Assembly (NCBI RefSeq): GCF_009696445.1
Contig: NZ_VULZ01000002.1
Location: 62,001-126,000 of the forward strand
Source: Porcincola intestinalis
GTDB lineage: Bacteria; Bacillota; Clostridia; Lachnospirales; Lachnospiraceae
DNA length: 64,000 bases
Reading direction: 5' to 3'
Shown here: positions 17,744 through 25,273 of the stretch, one piece after another
Numbering within the stretch: position 1 is the stretch's first letter
Layout of the letters: each line of letters begins with the position of its first letter
Position numbers and translations under genes: made by a program
The notes under the pieces: generated by a model
The model's input: only the letters and a program-made list of their open reading frames with translations
What the model was told of the DNA's origin: nothing
Database searches by the model: none

Positions 17744-18615
17744 GACTCTGTTTTCCTGTCCTTTCCATCCTCCGCAGTCTTATCTGCCTGTTTCATATCC
17801 TTTGCAAACGCTTCTGCTGCCTTCTCCTGTTCTGCGGCAGGTGTCTCTGCAGTTTCTGCCTCTGCCTGCTGCGCGGGCATTTCAATGTCTGATGCCTGCT
17901 GCGCGTGTATTTCAGTGTCTTTCGCCTGATGTGCAGGTACCTCGGTGTCTGCTGCCTGCTGCGCCAGTGCTGCATCTGCCGGCTGCGCTTCCGTGTCTAC
18001 GCCCGTCTCCGTCTGCTCTGCCTGGAGATTTCCGGTCAGCTCCGGATCCTGTGGGACATCCTCCATCCTTCGGGTCAGCTTTCTGGACGTATCCTTCACA
18101 AACTTCGCACTGCGCTCCTTCAGGCTTGTGAACCCGTTCTTCGTCTTTGCCGCCGCGCTCCCGAAAAACTCTCCTGTTTTGTCTGCTGCACTTCCCGCAA
18201 GCTTCCCGACTTCCTGCCCGACTTCCCGAAAATCCTGGGCAACCTTTGCCCCGGCCCCTTCCTCCGGCGACAGTCTTGCCCCGCACTTCGCACAGAACTT
18301 GTCTCCCGGATCAGCCGGCTTGCCACAGTTCGGACAGTAGACAATCCCGTTGACCTCGTCAAGCTGCTTTGAATACTTTTCGATATTCGCATATGCAACC
18401 TTTACAGCCGCATACTCATCCTCCAGTCCATTCCTCGGACTGTCCGGATTCTCCTTGTAGACACTTTCCCCGATGACTGCAAAAAGTCTTTCAAGAGAAC
18501 GCTTCTCTGCAGAGATTCGTCCCTTGATGGAGACGCTGTCGCTCATCTTCTGAACACCATTCTTTGTATCGCGTCCGATCCTGGCAAGTTTCTGTCCCAG
18601 ATTGCTCCAACCCAT
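17740..18615 (-). CDS. Zinc-ribbon protein with repetitive acidic tail
   Basis: A 291-aa soluble protein. Residues 1-90 are helical (MSDSVSIKGRISAEKRSLERLFAVIGESVY, resembling an N-terminal part common in clostridial zinc-ribbon proteins). CPNCG...CAKCG at about 93-112 is a double-CxxC zinc ribbon. Residues 120-190 are amphipathic. The last 100 residues are low-complexity with a degenerate repeat of about 11 residues (AQQAADTEVPA, AHQAKDTEIHA, AQQASDIEMPA). Function unknown; coupled to buk by ATGA overlap. ATG 18615 has GAGGTG upstream. Confidence 0.75.
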   Translation of the reverse strand: MGWSNLGQKLARIGRDTKNGVQKMSDSVSIKGRISAEKRSLERLFAVIGESVYKENPDSPRNGLEDEYAAVKVAYANIEKYSKQLDEVNGIVYCPNCGKPADPGDKFCAKCGARLSPEEGAGAKVAQDFREVGQEVGKLAGSAADKTGEFFGSAAAKTKNGFTSLKERSAKFVKDTSRKLTRRMEDVPQDPELTGNLQAEQTETGVDTEAQPADAALAQQAADTEVPAHQAKDTEIHAQQASDIEMPAQQAEAETAETPAAEQEKAAEAFAKDMKQADKTAEDGKDRKTES

Positions 18616-18733
18616 ACTGACACCTCGCTTCCAGCTTTTCCACTTTGATTCCGGCTGTCCGATGCATCTTCCAGCCGTCCGATGCCTTCATTTATTCCCG
18701 ATTATGAGCGAGGGGATTCTGCGTGTCAAGGGC

Positions 18734-18762
18734 TTGTCTGTCAGCTTAAAAATCGCTATAGT
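18734..18762 (+). promoter_or_regulatory. Promoter of the 18.8-kb gene
   Basis: TTGTCT (18734-18739), 17-bp spacer, TATAGT (18757-18762), about 43 bp before the start codon. Confidence 0.6.
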
Positions 18763-18804
18763 GGTCAATATCAAAGGAAGGATCTTCGAGGGGGAGCGGT
18801 CGTC

Positions 18805-19308
18805 ATGAAGTGGACAGAAAAGTGTATCCTGAATCTGGCACATCATAACCTGTTTGAGAATGACGGGCACAGACACCGCTTCTACGATCTTCTGGATTGT
18901 TATTTTGACAAGCCATTCTTCACCAAGGGGCTCTGCAAGTGTATGTACCTTTCTGCCTGGGACACAGAGCACTTTTCCATGATGCTTGAAACCCTGAACG
19001 CGACGCTGATTGAGCATGATTTCCGTCTGCATCTGATGCGGGACCAGGGTCAGATCGAGCAGGCAGAAGCACACGCCGAGCACAATCTGGAAGCGGAGGA
19101 AATCTGGAAGCTTGTGAATGCCTTCGTCAGCGGCCGTCCCTACGACAGTTCCAGTCTGTCCGATGTCGAAATCCGTTATCCGGAAACCGCATATATGATC
19201 AAGCGTGCCCTTCTGGCATCGAAAATCATCGATGAACTTCCATCTCTGAATCTACCCTCTTCAGACGCATCCTCCGCGTCAGTCCTGTCAGACAACCGTC
19301 TTTTCTGA
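18805..19308 (+). CDS. Hypothetical protein, 167 aa
   Basis: Starts MKWTEKCILNLAHHNLFEND at ATG 18805, which has GGGGGAG 8 nt upstream; an in-frame start at 18682 lacks one and would precede the promoter. The protein is soluble and His/Glu-rich, with no recognised domain; the last 15 residues are Ser-rich. It has its own promoter and lies just upstream of the RAYT-like gene on the same strand. Function unknown. Confidence 0.65.
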   Translation: MKWTEKCILNLAHHNLFENDGHRHRFYDLLDCYFDKPFFTKGLCKCMYLSAWDTEHFSMMLETLNATLIEHDFRLHLMRDQGQIEQAEAHAEHNLEAEEIWKLVNAFVSGRPYDSSSLSDVEIRYPETAYMIKRALLASKIIDELPSLNLPSSDASSASVLSDNRLF

Positions 19309-19496
19309 CTGAAAAAAGATTATTTATGCACGTTTTCTATATATTATTCTAATTTTTCATATAATTTGTCCATTTGTCTTTCATCTTTTCCCTGTTATCA
19401 TGATATCTGTTCCTATTATTGTTTAACTGTTTTCATTCTGCACAATCGTCTGATCCATAAATCAGTCTGACCCGGAGTGCAGTGAAAGGAGATGAC

Positions 19497-20216
19497 ATGG
19501 CGCCACGACTCTTATCCGGCAATCAAGTCGTTTACATCATGATGGAATTCGGCAGCATGCTTCTGTGGGACGAAGCCAGCAAGAAACAGTTCATCGACTC
19601 TGTCCTTGACGAAAAACGCCGGCTCGGGATCGAAGTATATGCCTTCTCCATTTTCAGCGACCGGGCTTTCCTGGTGATTGGTAAGTTCGGAGCCTATACA
19701 GAAGAAGAGGCCTGCCGGGATGTTCTCATCATCCTTCAGCATTATTTGAAAACTGACTGTCTGACACAGGATGACCGCCGATTCTTTCAGAATGGCTCAA
19801 ACCTGAAACTCACCCTCTGTCTGTTGAACGGCAAGGATGAAATCGTGGATGCCCTGATCTATGTCCACCTTGTTGCGCGGGATCTGGGCTATGTACGGGC
19901 TGCCTTTGACTACTGGTGGTCCTCCATCCAGATCTATCGGAACCGGCCCTCCTGGAACGGCCTCAACGCCGAGACAGTCTATGAAAACCTTTCTCCCGAC
20001 GCCGGGCGCTCGAGGCGAAATCTTGTCCGCCGGCACCGGGAAATCGAACGCTCAGGCCGTTTCTTTCCTGACTGTCTGTCAGCTCCGGTCATTTTTACAA
20101 CACTTGCCTGTCTTCCGTCACAACCTCCGGCAAGTCCGGCTTCCGGATGTCCGGAGCGGCCTGCTCAAGCTGACGCTGAGTCTTCTGTTCCCTCTCTTGT
20201 TGCCCGGGTCGGATAA
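19497..20216 (+). CDS. REP-associated transposase (RAYT/Y1) homologue lacking the HUH motif
   Basis: A 239-aa protein whose layout follows the Y1/RAYT transposases. Residues 1-60 read VVYIMMEFGSMLLWDEASKK, and IEVYAFSIFSDRAFLVIG stands where the family has AYVIMxNHxHLLV. Residues 125-160 read ALIYVHLVARDLGYV then DYWWSSIQIYR, matching YIHLNPVRAGLV..DYxWSS. The family Tyr is kept, but both HUH histidines are gone (SDRAF), so single-strand cleavage is unlikely. The last 50 residues are Pro/Ala-rich and unrelated. ATG 19497 follows AGGAG. It may be a domesticated DNA- or RNA-binding paralogue. Palindromic repeats occur elsewhere in the window, but a link is unproven. Confidence 0.6.
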   Translation: MAPRLLSGNQVVYIMMEFGSMLLWDEASKKQFIDSVLDEKRRLGIEVYAFSIFSDRAFLVIGKFGAYTEEEACRDVLIILQHYLKTDCLTQDDRRFFQNGSNLKLTLCLLNGKDEIVDALIYVHLVARDLGYVRAAFDYWWSSIQIYRNRPSWNGLNAETVYENLSPDAGRSRRNLVRRHREIERSGRFFPDCLSAPVIFTTLACLPSQPPASPASGCPERPAQADAESSVPSLVARVG

Positions 20217-20259
20217 TGTCCCGTCTTCCGCATATTTTTCTTAAGTTTCTCCTGTACCT

Positions 20260-20288
20260 GTGACAAAGCAGCCGATTAATGGTATAAA
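20260..20288 (+). promoter_or_regulatory. Promoter of the 20.3-kb lipoprotein
   Basis: GTGACA (20260-20265), 17-bp spacer, TATAAA (20283-20288), about 24 bp before the ATG at 20312, which has AGGAGG. Confidence 0.6.
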
Positions 20289-20311
20289 GGGATGACAGGA
20301 GGTAACTTCGA

Positions 20312-21031
20312 ATGATCAAAAGATATGGAAAGTATGGCGTTTTGCTCGGAGCTGTCCTCAGCCTGACAGGCGTGCTTCTCTCCGGCTGTACCAGTACACA
20401 GTCCGGCAATCTGAGCAGCGGCAGCCAGACCCCTGCAGCGCAGGGCGGTTCTGCCACCCAGTCAGCAGCCTCGTCCGGTTCAGCGGATGCTCGTCCGGAT
20501 CTCGTTCTTTCATCAGCAGACGGGCAGACCGGGACGACAGACCAGGCTGGTCAGCCATCAGCAGGCCAGGCTGCCCAGAATACACAGAGTACCACGCAGA
20601 GTCGGACATCGGCAGGCTCCGGTACGTCCGACAGAGGGGACATCGTCACCTACGATGAGCAGCATCAGAATGGTGCTGAGGATGATACTCCTTCCATCTA
20701 TGACGCAGATGCGGATGATGATTCCAGCGATACACAGCAGGGTGTTGATCAGTTTACCGGCTCCTTCAGCAAGGAGGACGACAGCGAATCCGTCACACTC
20801 AGCCTTGATAACGACACCGATTTGTCCTTTTCTTTCGCCAGCTGCGGTATCCATGGCAGTGCACAGGTTTCCGGACAGACAGCTGTGTACAAAGGAGATG
20901 ATGACTACACAATCACATTTTCCGTTTCGGGAGACATTCTCAAGGTGACGGTGGGCGGAGATGATGCCTCGCAGTCTGCCATCAACGGTACCTACTACCG
21001 TGAATCTGAGACTGAAGCGGATGAGGGCTGA
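20312..21031 (+). CDS. Secreted lipoprotein with disordered linker
   Basis: A 239-aa protein with a type II signal peptide: KR at 3-4, hydrophobic core to VLLSGC, so Cys26 is the expected lipidation site. Residues 27-145 are a Ser/Gln/Ala/Asp-rich linker. The C-terminal 95 residues (FTGSFSKEDDSESVTLSL onward) look like a small beta-rich domain ending in NGTYYRESE. It is anchored on the outer face of the membrane. No family recognised. Confidence 0.8.
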   Translation: MIKRYGKYGVLLGAVLSLTGVLLSGCTSTQSGNLSSGSQTPAAQGGSATQSAASSGSADARPDLVLSSADGQTGTTDQAGQPSAGQAAQNTQSTTQSRTSAGSGTSDRGDIVTYDEQHQNGAEDDTPSIYDADADDDSSDTQQGVDQFTGSFSKEDDSESVTLSLDNDTDLSFSFASCGIHGSAQVSGQTAVYKGDDDYTITFSVSGDILKVTVGGDDASQSAINGTYYRESETEADEG

Positions 21032-21059
21032 ATTTTTGCCGATATTTTTATAAAACATC

Positions 21060-21088
21060 TTGACAATCTGTCTCTCGGCATGTATGAT
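21060..21088 (+). promoter_or_regulatory. Promoter of the tRNA-Val/tRNA-Met pair
   Basis: Consensus -35 TTGACA (21060-21065), 17-bp spacer, -10 TATGAT (21083-21088), followed about 50 bp later by tRNA-Val. Confidence 0.8.
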
Positions 21089-21140
21089 AGCAAAGTCATC
21101 GCGTTCGAGAGAACAGATTGCCATTCTGATTGAAGATTGT

Positions 21141-21213
21141 GGGATCTTAGCTCAGCTGGGAGAGCATCTGCCTTACAAGCAGGGGGTCACAGGTTCGAGC
21201 CCTGTAGGTCCCA
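21141..21213 (+). tRNA. tRNA-Val (anticodon TAC)
   Basis: A 73-nt cloverleaf: acceptor GGGATCT/AGGTCCC (one T-G pair), D-stem GCTC/GAGC, anticodon stem CTGC.. around CTTACAA, T-arm ACAGG/CCTGT with TTCGAGC. CCA is not encoded. Confidence 0.95.
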
Positions 21214-21235
21214 TCAGAAGTCAGAATCCATATAT

Positions 21236-21309
21236 GGCGGAGTAGCTCAGTTGGCTAGAGCATGCGGTTCATACCCGCAGTGTCAAGAGTTCGAATCTCC
21301 TCTCCGCTA
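21236..21309 (+). tRNA. tRNA-Met (anticodon CAT, elongator type)
   Basis: A 74-nt cloverleaf: acceptor GGCGGAG/CTCCGCT with a G-U first pair, D-stem GCTC/GAGC, anticodon stem TGCGG/CCGCA around TTCATAC. The first pair is not the C-A mismatch of initiator tRNA. A CAT anticodon modified to read Ile codons cannot be fully excluded. It shares a promoter and terminator with tRNA-Val. Confidence 0.92.
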
Positions 21310-21314
21310 CGTTC

Positions 21315-21343
21315 GGGAAGCCTTTAGGGGCTTCCCTTTTTTT
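21315..21343 (+). terminator. Terminator of the tRNA-Val/tRNA-Met transcript
   Basis: GGGAAGCC/GGCTTCCC (21315-21322 with 21329-21336), 6-nt loop, seven T. Confidence 0.95.
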
Positions 21344-21360
21344 GTGAAGGTTCCTGGCGG

Positions 21361-21412
21361 CCGCTCATCATCAAGCACGGAGCACGAGATGACGGCGGAG
21401 TCGCCGAATCGA
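21361..21412 (-). repeat. Dispersed intergenic repeat, copy 3
   Basis: Reverse-oriented copy of the repeat at 11.8 and 14.7 kb, including the extended left part (CTCGATTCGGCGACTCCG) and the core CGTCATCTCGTGCTCCG, ending GATGATGAGCGG. It lies between the tRNA terminator and the capA terminator. Confidence 0.7.
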
Positions 21413-21480
21413 GTACTGTTCCTGCTTGTATGACTGCCGCTGTCTTCTGTGTCCTGAAATGGTATATCCTCCTGAAATGC

Positions 21481-21512
21481 AAAAGTCCGGCGGAAGATTC
21501 CGCCGGACTTTT
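21481..21512. terminator. Bidirectional terminator after the CapA-like gene
   Basis: Near-perfect 13-15-bp stem of arms AAAAGTCCGGCGGA/TCCGCCGGACTTTT, with T-runs on both strands (TTTTCGTTTTTTT on plus). Confidence 0.85.
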
Positions 21513-21525
21513 CGTTTTTTTCTGT

Positions 21526-24500
21526 TCAAGAGGCCTCTTTCATGTACGAATCCCATGTCGTACCGAACTGTTTGCTCCTCGCATTGATCTTCTGCATGAT
21601 CTGATCCGCCGCGCTTCCGGAAACCGGTGTCGGCTGGTAATTGTTATAACTGCTGTCCGAGCTGACGCAGACCGGAATAATAGCGATATTGTCATCCTTC
21701 TGCGCGCCATCTCCGGTGACCGTAAAGGTCTGTCTGAACATCATGGCGTCCATGTCTCTCGGGTGCAGATTCCCGCCAAAGCAGAAGTTTCCAAGTCCAT
21801 ACACAATGAACTTTCCATTGTACTTTTCAATGCCGGACACGATGTGGGAATGGGAGCCGACGACCAGATCCGCGCCGGCATCAACTGCCGCATGTCCCAG
21901 CGTCACCATATCCTCATTTGGCTCCTCGACCAGCTCCGAGTTCCAGTGGAAGTCAACGACCACAAGCTGGGCATTCTCCGCTTTCGCCTGCTTAACAGTA
22001 CTTTTCAGCTGGTCCAGGCTCTCCAGCCCGTTCTCAACTGCATAGATGCCGATAAATGCACATTTGACTCCATTCAGTTCCTGATAGGCGATATCATTTC
22101 CGCTGCACCATGCAATCCCTGCGCCGGTCAGTGCATCCTCAGTATCCTTCAGCCCCTGCTCGCCGTAATCCATCGTGTGATTGTTGGCAAGTGTCACCGC
22201 CTCGATGCTCCCGTCCTTCAGAATCGCCGTATAAGCCGGGTCCCCCTTAAATGTAAACTTCTTGTTCGCCCTCTGATCGGATGTCGTCAGGGTTCCCTCG
22301 AAATTCGCGATGGTCAGATCGTCCTGGCCGAGGATATCACGCACATTCTGGAAAAAGTAGCTGTCTCCGTGGACAGCCTGGAAAGCCGGGAAACTGGTGT
22401 CAGCCGCCAGGGACGGATCCGTCCCGAGGGTACAGTCTCCGACTGCTGTAATCGTTACCGTTTTCGCGTCCGACACAGTAATCTCGGCTGTCGTATCCGG
22501 AAGGCCGTCCGCAGACGCCGTCACCTTTGCCTTCCCTTCAGAAACCGGAACAATGATGTTCCCCTGATCGATCCGGAATACCTTCTCATCCGAGGATGTA
22601 TATGTAAGATGATTGACATACGCATTCTTCGGTCTGACATCCGCATGGATGGTCATCGAGCTGCCCGGCGTGACAAAATAGCTCTTCTTTGAGAATGAGA
22701 GAGACTCAGCCTCGGTGAACGTTCCGCTCATCGGGGCTGTCATATTCCCTGCCTTGTCAACTGCATACCACCAGTAAACCTGGTTCTTCTCGTCTTCAAA
22801 GGGCTGCGTGTAGGCCTGATAGAGCGGCACATCCGACGCAGGACCCGTCACGCCATAGTAGATGCCAGCCACACCGGATGAGTCATCAGTCGCCTCCAGT
22901 GTCACCTTTCCGGCAGATTCATGAACCGTGACAACCGGCGGATCTGCATCCACATATGCCAGCTTTACCGTGGCATTCCGGACCTTGTCTGTCGACACAA
23001 CCATCAGTTTCAGCGTCCCAGCTGCTGCCCGAACGGTGATATCCGTCTTTTTATCTCCGGAAAACTTGACTGCATCCCCATTAACGGTGATTGACTGGAT
23101 GGTCTTCGGGGCACGGACCGAAAGGTTCACATCACCGGAGGTTGTATACGATGTCGGCTGCCGCCGGATACGGACTGTCAGTCCCTCGTCCGCTGTGATG
23201 CCGCTTCCGGACGAGGACGCGGATCCGTCCGTGCCGGAACCTGCCGCCCAGAAAATCAGAAGCACGGCAAGGAGGATTCCTGCTGCCAGGAAGCCTGCCA
23301 TGATCAGACCTCTCTTTTTTCTGGCCTGCGGGGTCGTCTCCCTCATCCCGGCTGCTTTTGCTGAAGCCAGCTCTGCCCGCGGATCTGTTCCGAGAATCTC
23401 CGAAACGCTTGCCTGGTTCTTTCCCTGTCTGCTTTTCCCTGCTCTCAGTTTGGAAAGCCTGCCGCTCAAACCGTCCAGGAATCCTCCTGAGTTCCTCCCT
23501 GCTTCCTTCAGGGAAAGGCGCCCGCCTTCCTGCGTTCTCCTGCTTCCGCTGTCTGCGGCAGACAGATCAGGCAGAGGACCTGTCTTTGAGCCATCAAGGT
23601 CTATAACCTCAACCTGTTTATGGTTGGCATTCTCATTCAGATTGACAACTTCGATGCTTCGCGGCATCGCTGCCGGTGTCTGATCCGCTGCAGACGCTTC
23701 ACCCCCCTCGGCCAGGTGAGCACGCTCGCCGTCCGTCTGATTTCCGTTCTGCCAGCTGACGGCAGGCTTCATCTCCGGCTGAGTTCCGTCCTGCCAGCTG
23801 ACGACAGGCTTCATCTCCGGCTGTGGTTCTTCAGCTTCTGTGGTCTTCTGCGGATTTTTATCAGCTGTATCAGCCGGCTGTACAGACTCATCCTCCGCAA
23901 TCGGCTGTTTGTCCCCTGGATTCCTGGCTGCAGCGCTTTTCCTCTTCGTTCCAAAAAGACCTGACACACGTTCAAGCATTTTTGAAAGCGAAGATTCTTC
24001 ATTCCGTAACCGTCTCTTCGCCCCTTCCGGTTCCCCGGCCGGTCTCTCAGACCGGAAGTCTGCCTCATCCGATTCAAAATCATCCAGGGACGGATCCTTT
24101 TCCTGAGATCGCCTTAATGCACCCGCCTGCTCCTCTTCCTTCTTCCCGTCATCCGGGCGGACCCACTGCTTCACCGGGAGATCCGGAATCCGGACATGAC
24201 GAAGATTGAAACGCGGAGGCTGCTCCATTCGCCTCTTCCAGTCGTCCTCAGGCCGGTCTGACTCGATACCGGCAGTGTCTGTCGGCTGCTCCGTTTTTCG
24301 TGATGCTTCCGGCACAGACGCTGATGTTTTCTGCCCCTGCGTTCCCGTTCTGACAGACGCTGATGCTCCCGCGCCGGTTTCTGTCCTCTCGGATGCGTCC
24401 TCAGGCTGCGGGGCATGAATCTCTCTCATCTCTATCTCCGGAGATGCCGGCACTCCATACAGAAGCTTTCCGATATCGTCTTCCTCTGATCGTCCTTCCG

Positions 24501-25266
24501 GCTGCGGCTTCGGCGCATATGGCTCCGGTTCTTCCTCATCTCCGAACTCATCCTCATCCAGCGCGTCTTCCTCATCCGGATCGTCGTCACGGCTGTCATT
24601 CCATCTCCGTTTTTCTTTCGATCCCTCCTGTACGCCTTCCTGATCTTGATTCTCATCTTCACGGGAAAGGCGCTGGATCAGGCTTCCAAATCCGCCCCGG
24701 ATTCTCTTGGCCAGACGCCTGGGGAGGGGATCCTGCTCTGATATCTCTTTCGGGTTTTCCTCTTCCGGGTTTTCCTCTTCCGGATTTTCGTCCTCCTCCG
24801 CCGTCTCTTCGAAGCTGACGTTTTCCTTCGGCGGTTGCCGCCGCTGCGCGGCTTCTCGGACAGAGGTCTCGTCTCTCTTCGGAAGACGCGCAATCCCCCA
24901 GTGAAGCTTCAGATCTGTCTCTTCCGGCTGTGTTTCCTCCGGCTTTTTCTCCTCCAGCTTCTCCATATCGGTGGAAAGATCCGGTGAGAACACCGCAGAT
25001 GCCTCAGCTTTAGCCTCACTGACAATGGCTTCAGTCTGCTCCTCCGCCTTCCGGTTGAGTGCTTCCTGCCGCTCTTTTTCCTCCTGCTCTTCCTTCTCGC
25101 GCTGTCTTTCCGCTTCTTCCCGGGCCTTCTCTCTCTCACGCGCCCGGCGTTCCGCTTCCTGGCGCGTGTCGAAATGAATCTTCACAACCCTCGATCTTAC
25201 GGCCGTACTCTCGTCTGATGTTTCCTTAAGCTCCTTCAGAAGCTCCCTGATTTCTTCGTTATCCAT
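21526..25266 (-). CDS. Giant membrane-anchored CapA-family protein with Ig-like region
   Basis: A 1246-aa protein. Residues 1-640 are cytoplasmic: a charged coiled-coil-like start (RAREREKAREEAERQREKEE), Glu/Pro-rich tracts with EEENPEEENPEE repeats, and a 15-residue duplication (PEMKPVVSWQDGTQ/PEMKPAVSWQNGNQ). One TM segment lies at about 650-672 (GLIMAGFLAAGILLAVLLIFWAAG). Extracellular beta-sandwich modules follow, including a Big_2-like one (about 845-930). A CapA/PgsA metallophosphatase-like domain spans 934-1230 (ITAVGDCTLG, IANFEGTLT, VTLANNHTMDYGEQGL, VVDFHWNSE, VVGSHSHIVSGIEKYNGKFIVYGLGNF). CapA relatives act in polyglutamate or capsule synthesis, but no pgsBC/capBC genes are nearby. 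The cytoplasmic half is unusually long. It starts 7 bp after the purL stop, with AGGGTG inside the purL end as ribosome site. Confidence 0.88.
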   Translation of the reverse strand: MDNEEIRELLKELKETSDESTAVRSRVVKIHFDTRQEAERRAREREKAREEAERQREKEEQEEKERQEALNRKAEEQTEAIVSEAKAEASAVFSPDLSTDMEKLEEKKPEETQPEETDLKLHWGIARLPKRDETSVREAAQRRQPPKENVSFEETAEEDENPEEENPEEENPKEISEQDPLPRRLAKRIRGGFGSLIQRLSREDENQDQEGVQEGSKEKRRWNDSRDDDPDEEDALDEDEFGDEEEPEPYAPKPQPEGRSEEDDIGKLLYGVPASPEIEMREIHAPQPEDASERTETGAGASASVRTGTQGQKTSASVPEASRKTEQPTDTAGIESDRPEDDWKRRMEQPPRFNLRHVRIPDLPVKQWVRPDDGKKEEEQAGALRRSQEKDPSLDDFESDEADFRSERPAGEPEGAKRRLRNEESSLSKMLERVSGLFGTKRKSAAARNPGDKQPIAEDESVQPADTADKNPQKTTEAEEPQPEMKPVVSWQDGTQPEMKPAVSWQNGNQTDGERAHLAEGGEASAADQTPAAMPRSIEVVNLNENANHKQVEVIDLDGSKTGPLPDLSAADSGSRRTQEGGRLSLKEAGRNSGGFLDGLSGRLSKLRAGKSRQGKNQASVSEILGTDPRAELASAKAAGMRETTPQARKKRGLIMAGFLAAGILLAVLLIFWAAGSGTDGSASSSGSGITADEGLTVRIRRQPTSYTTSGDVNLSVRAPKTIQSITVNGDAVKFSGDKKTDITVRAAAGTLKLMVVSTDKVRNATVKLAYVDADPPVVTVHESAGKVTLEATDDSSGVAGIYYGVTGPASDVPLYQAYTQPFEDEKNQVYWWYAVDKAGNMTAPMSGTFTEAESLSFSKKSYFVTPGSSMTIHADVRPKNAYVNHLTYTSSDEKVFRIDQGNIIVPVSEGKAKVTASADGLPDTTAEITVSDAKTVTITAVGDCTLGTDPSLAADTSFPAFQAVHGDSYFFQNVRDILGQDDLTIANFEGTLTTSDQRANKKFTFKGDPAYTAILKDGSIEAVTLANNHTMDYGEQGLKDTEDALTGAGIAWCSGNDIAYQELNGVKCAFIGIYAVENGLESLDQLKSTVKQAKAENAQLVVVDFHWNSELVEEPNEDMVTLGHAAVDAGADLVVGSHSHIVSGIEKYNGKFIVYGLGNFCFGGNLHPRDMDAMMFRQTFTVTGDGAQKDDNIAIIPVCVSSDSSYNNYQPTPVSGSAADQIMQKINARSKQFGTTWDSYMKEAS

Positions 25267-25273
25267 GAATCAT

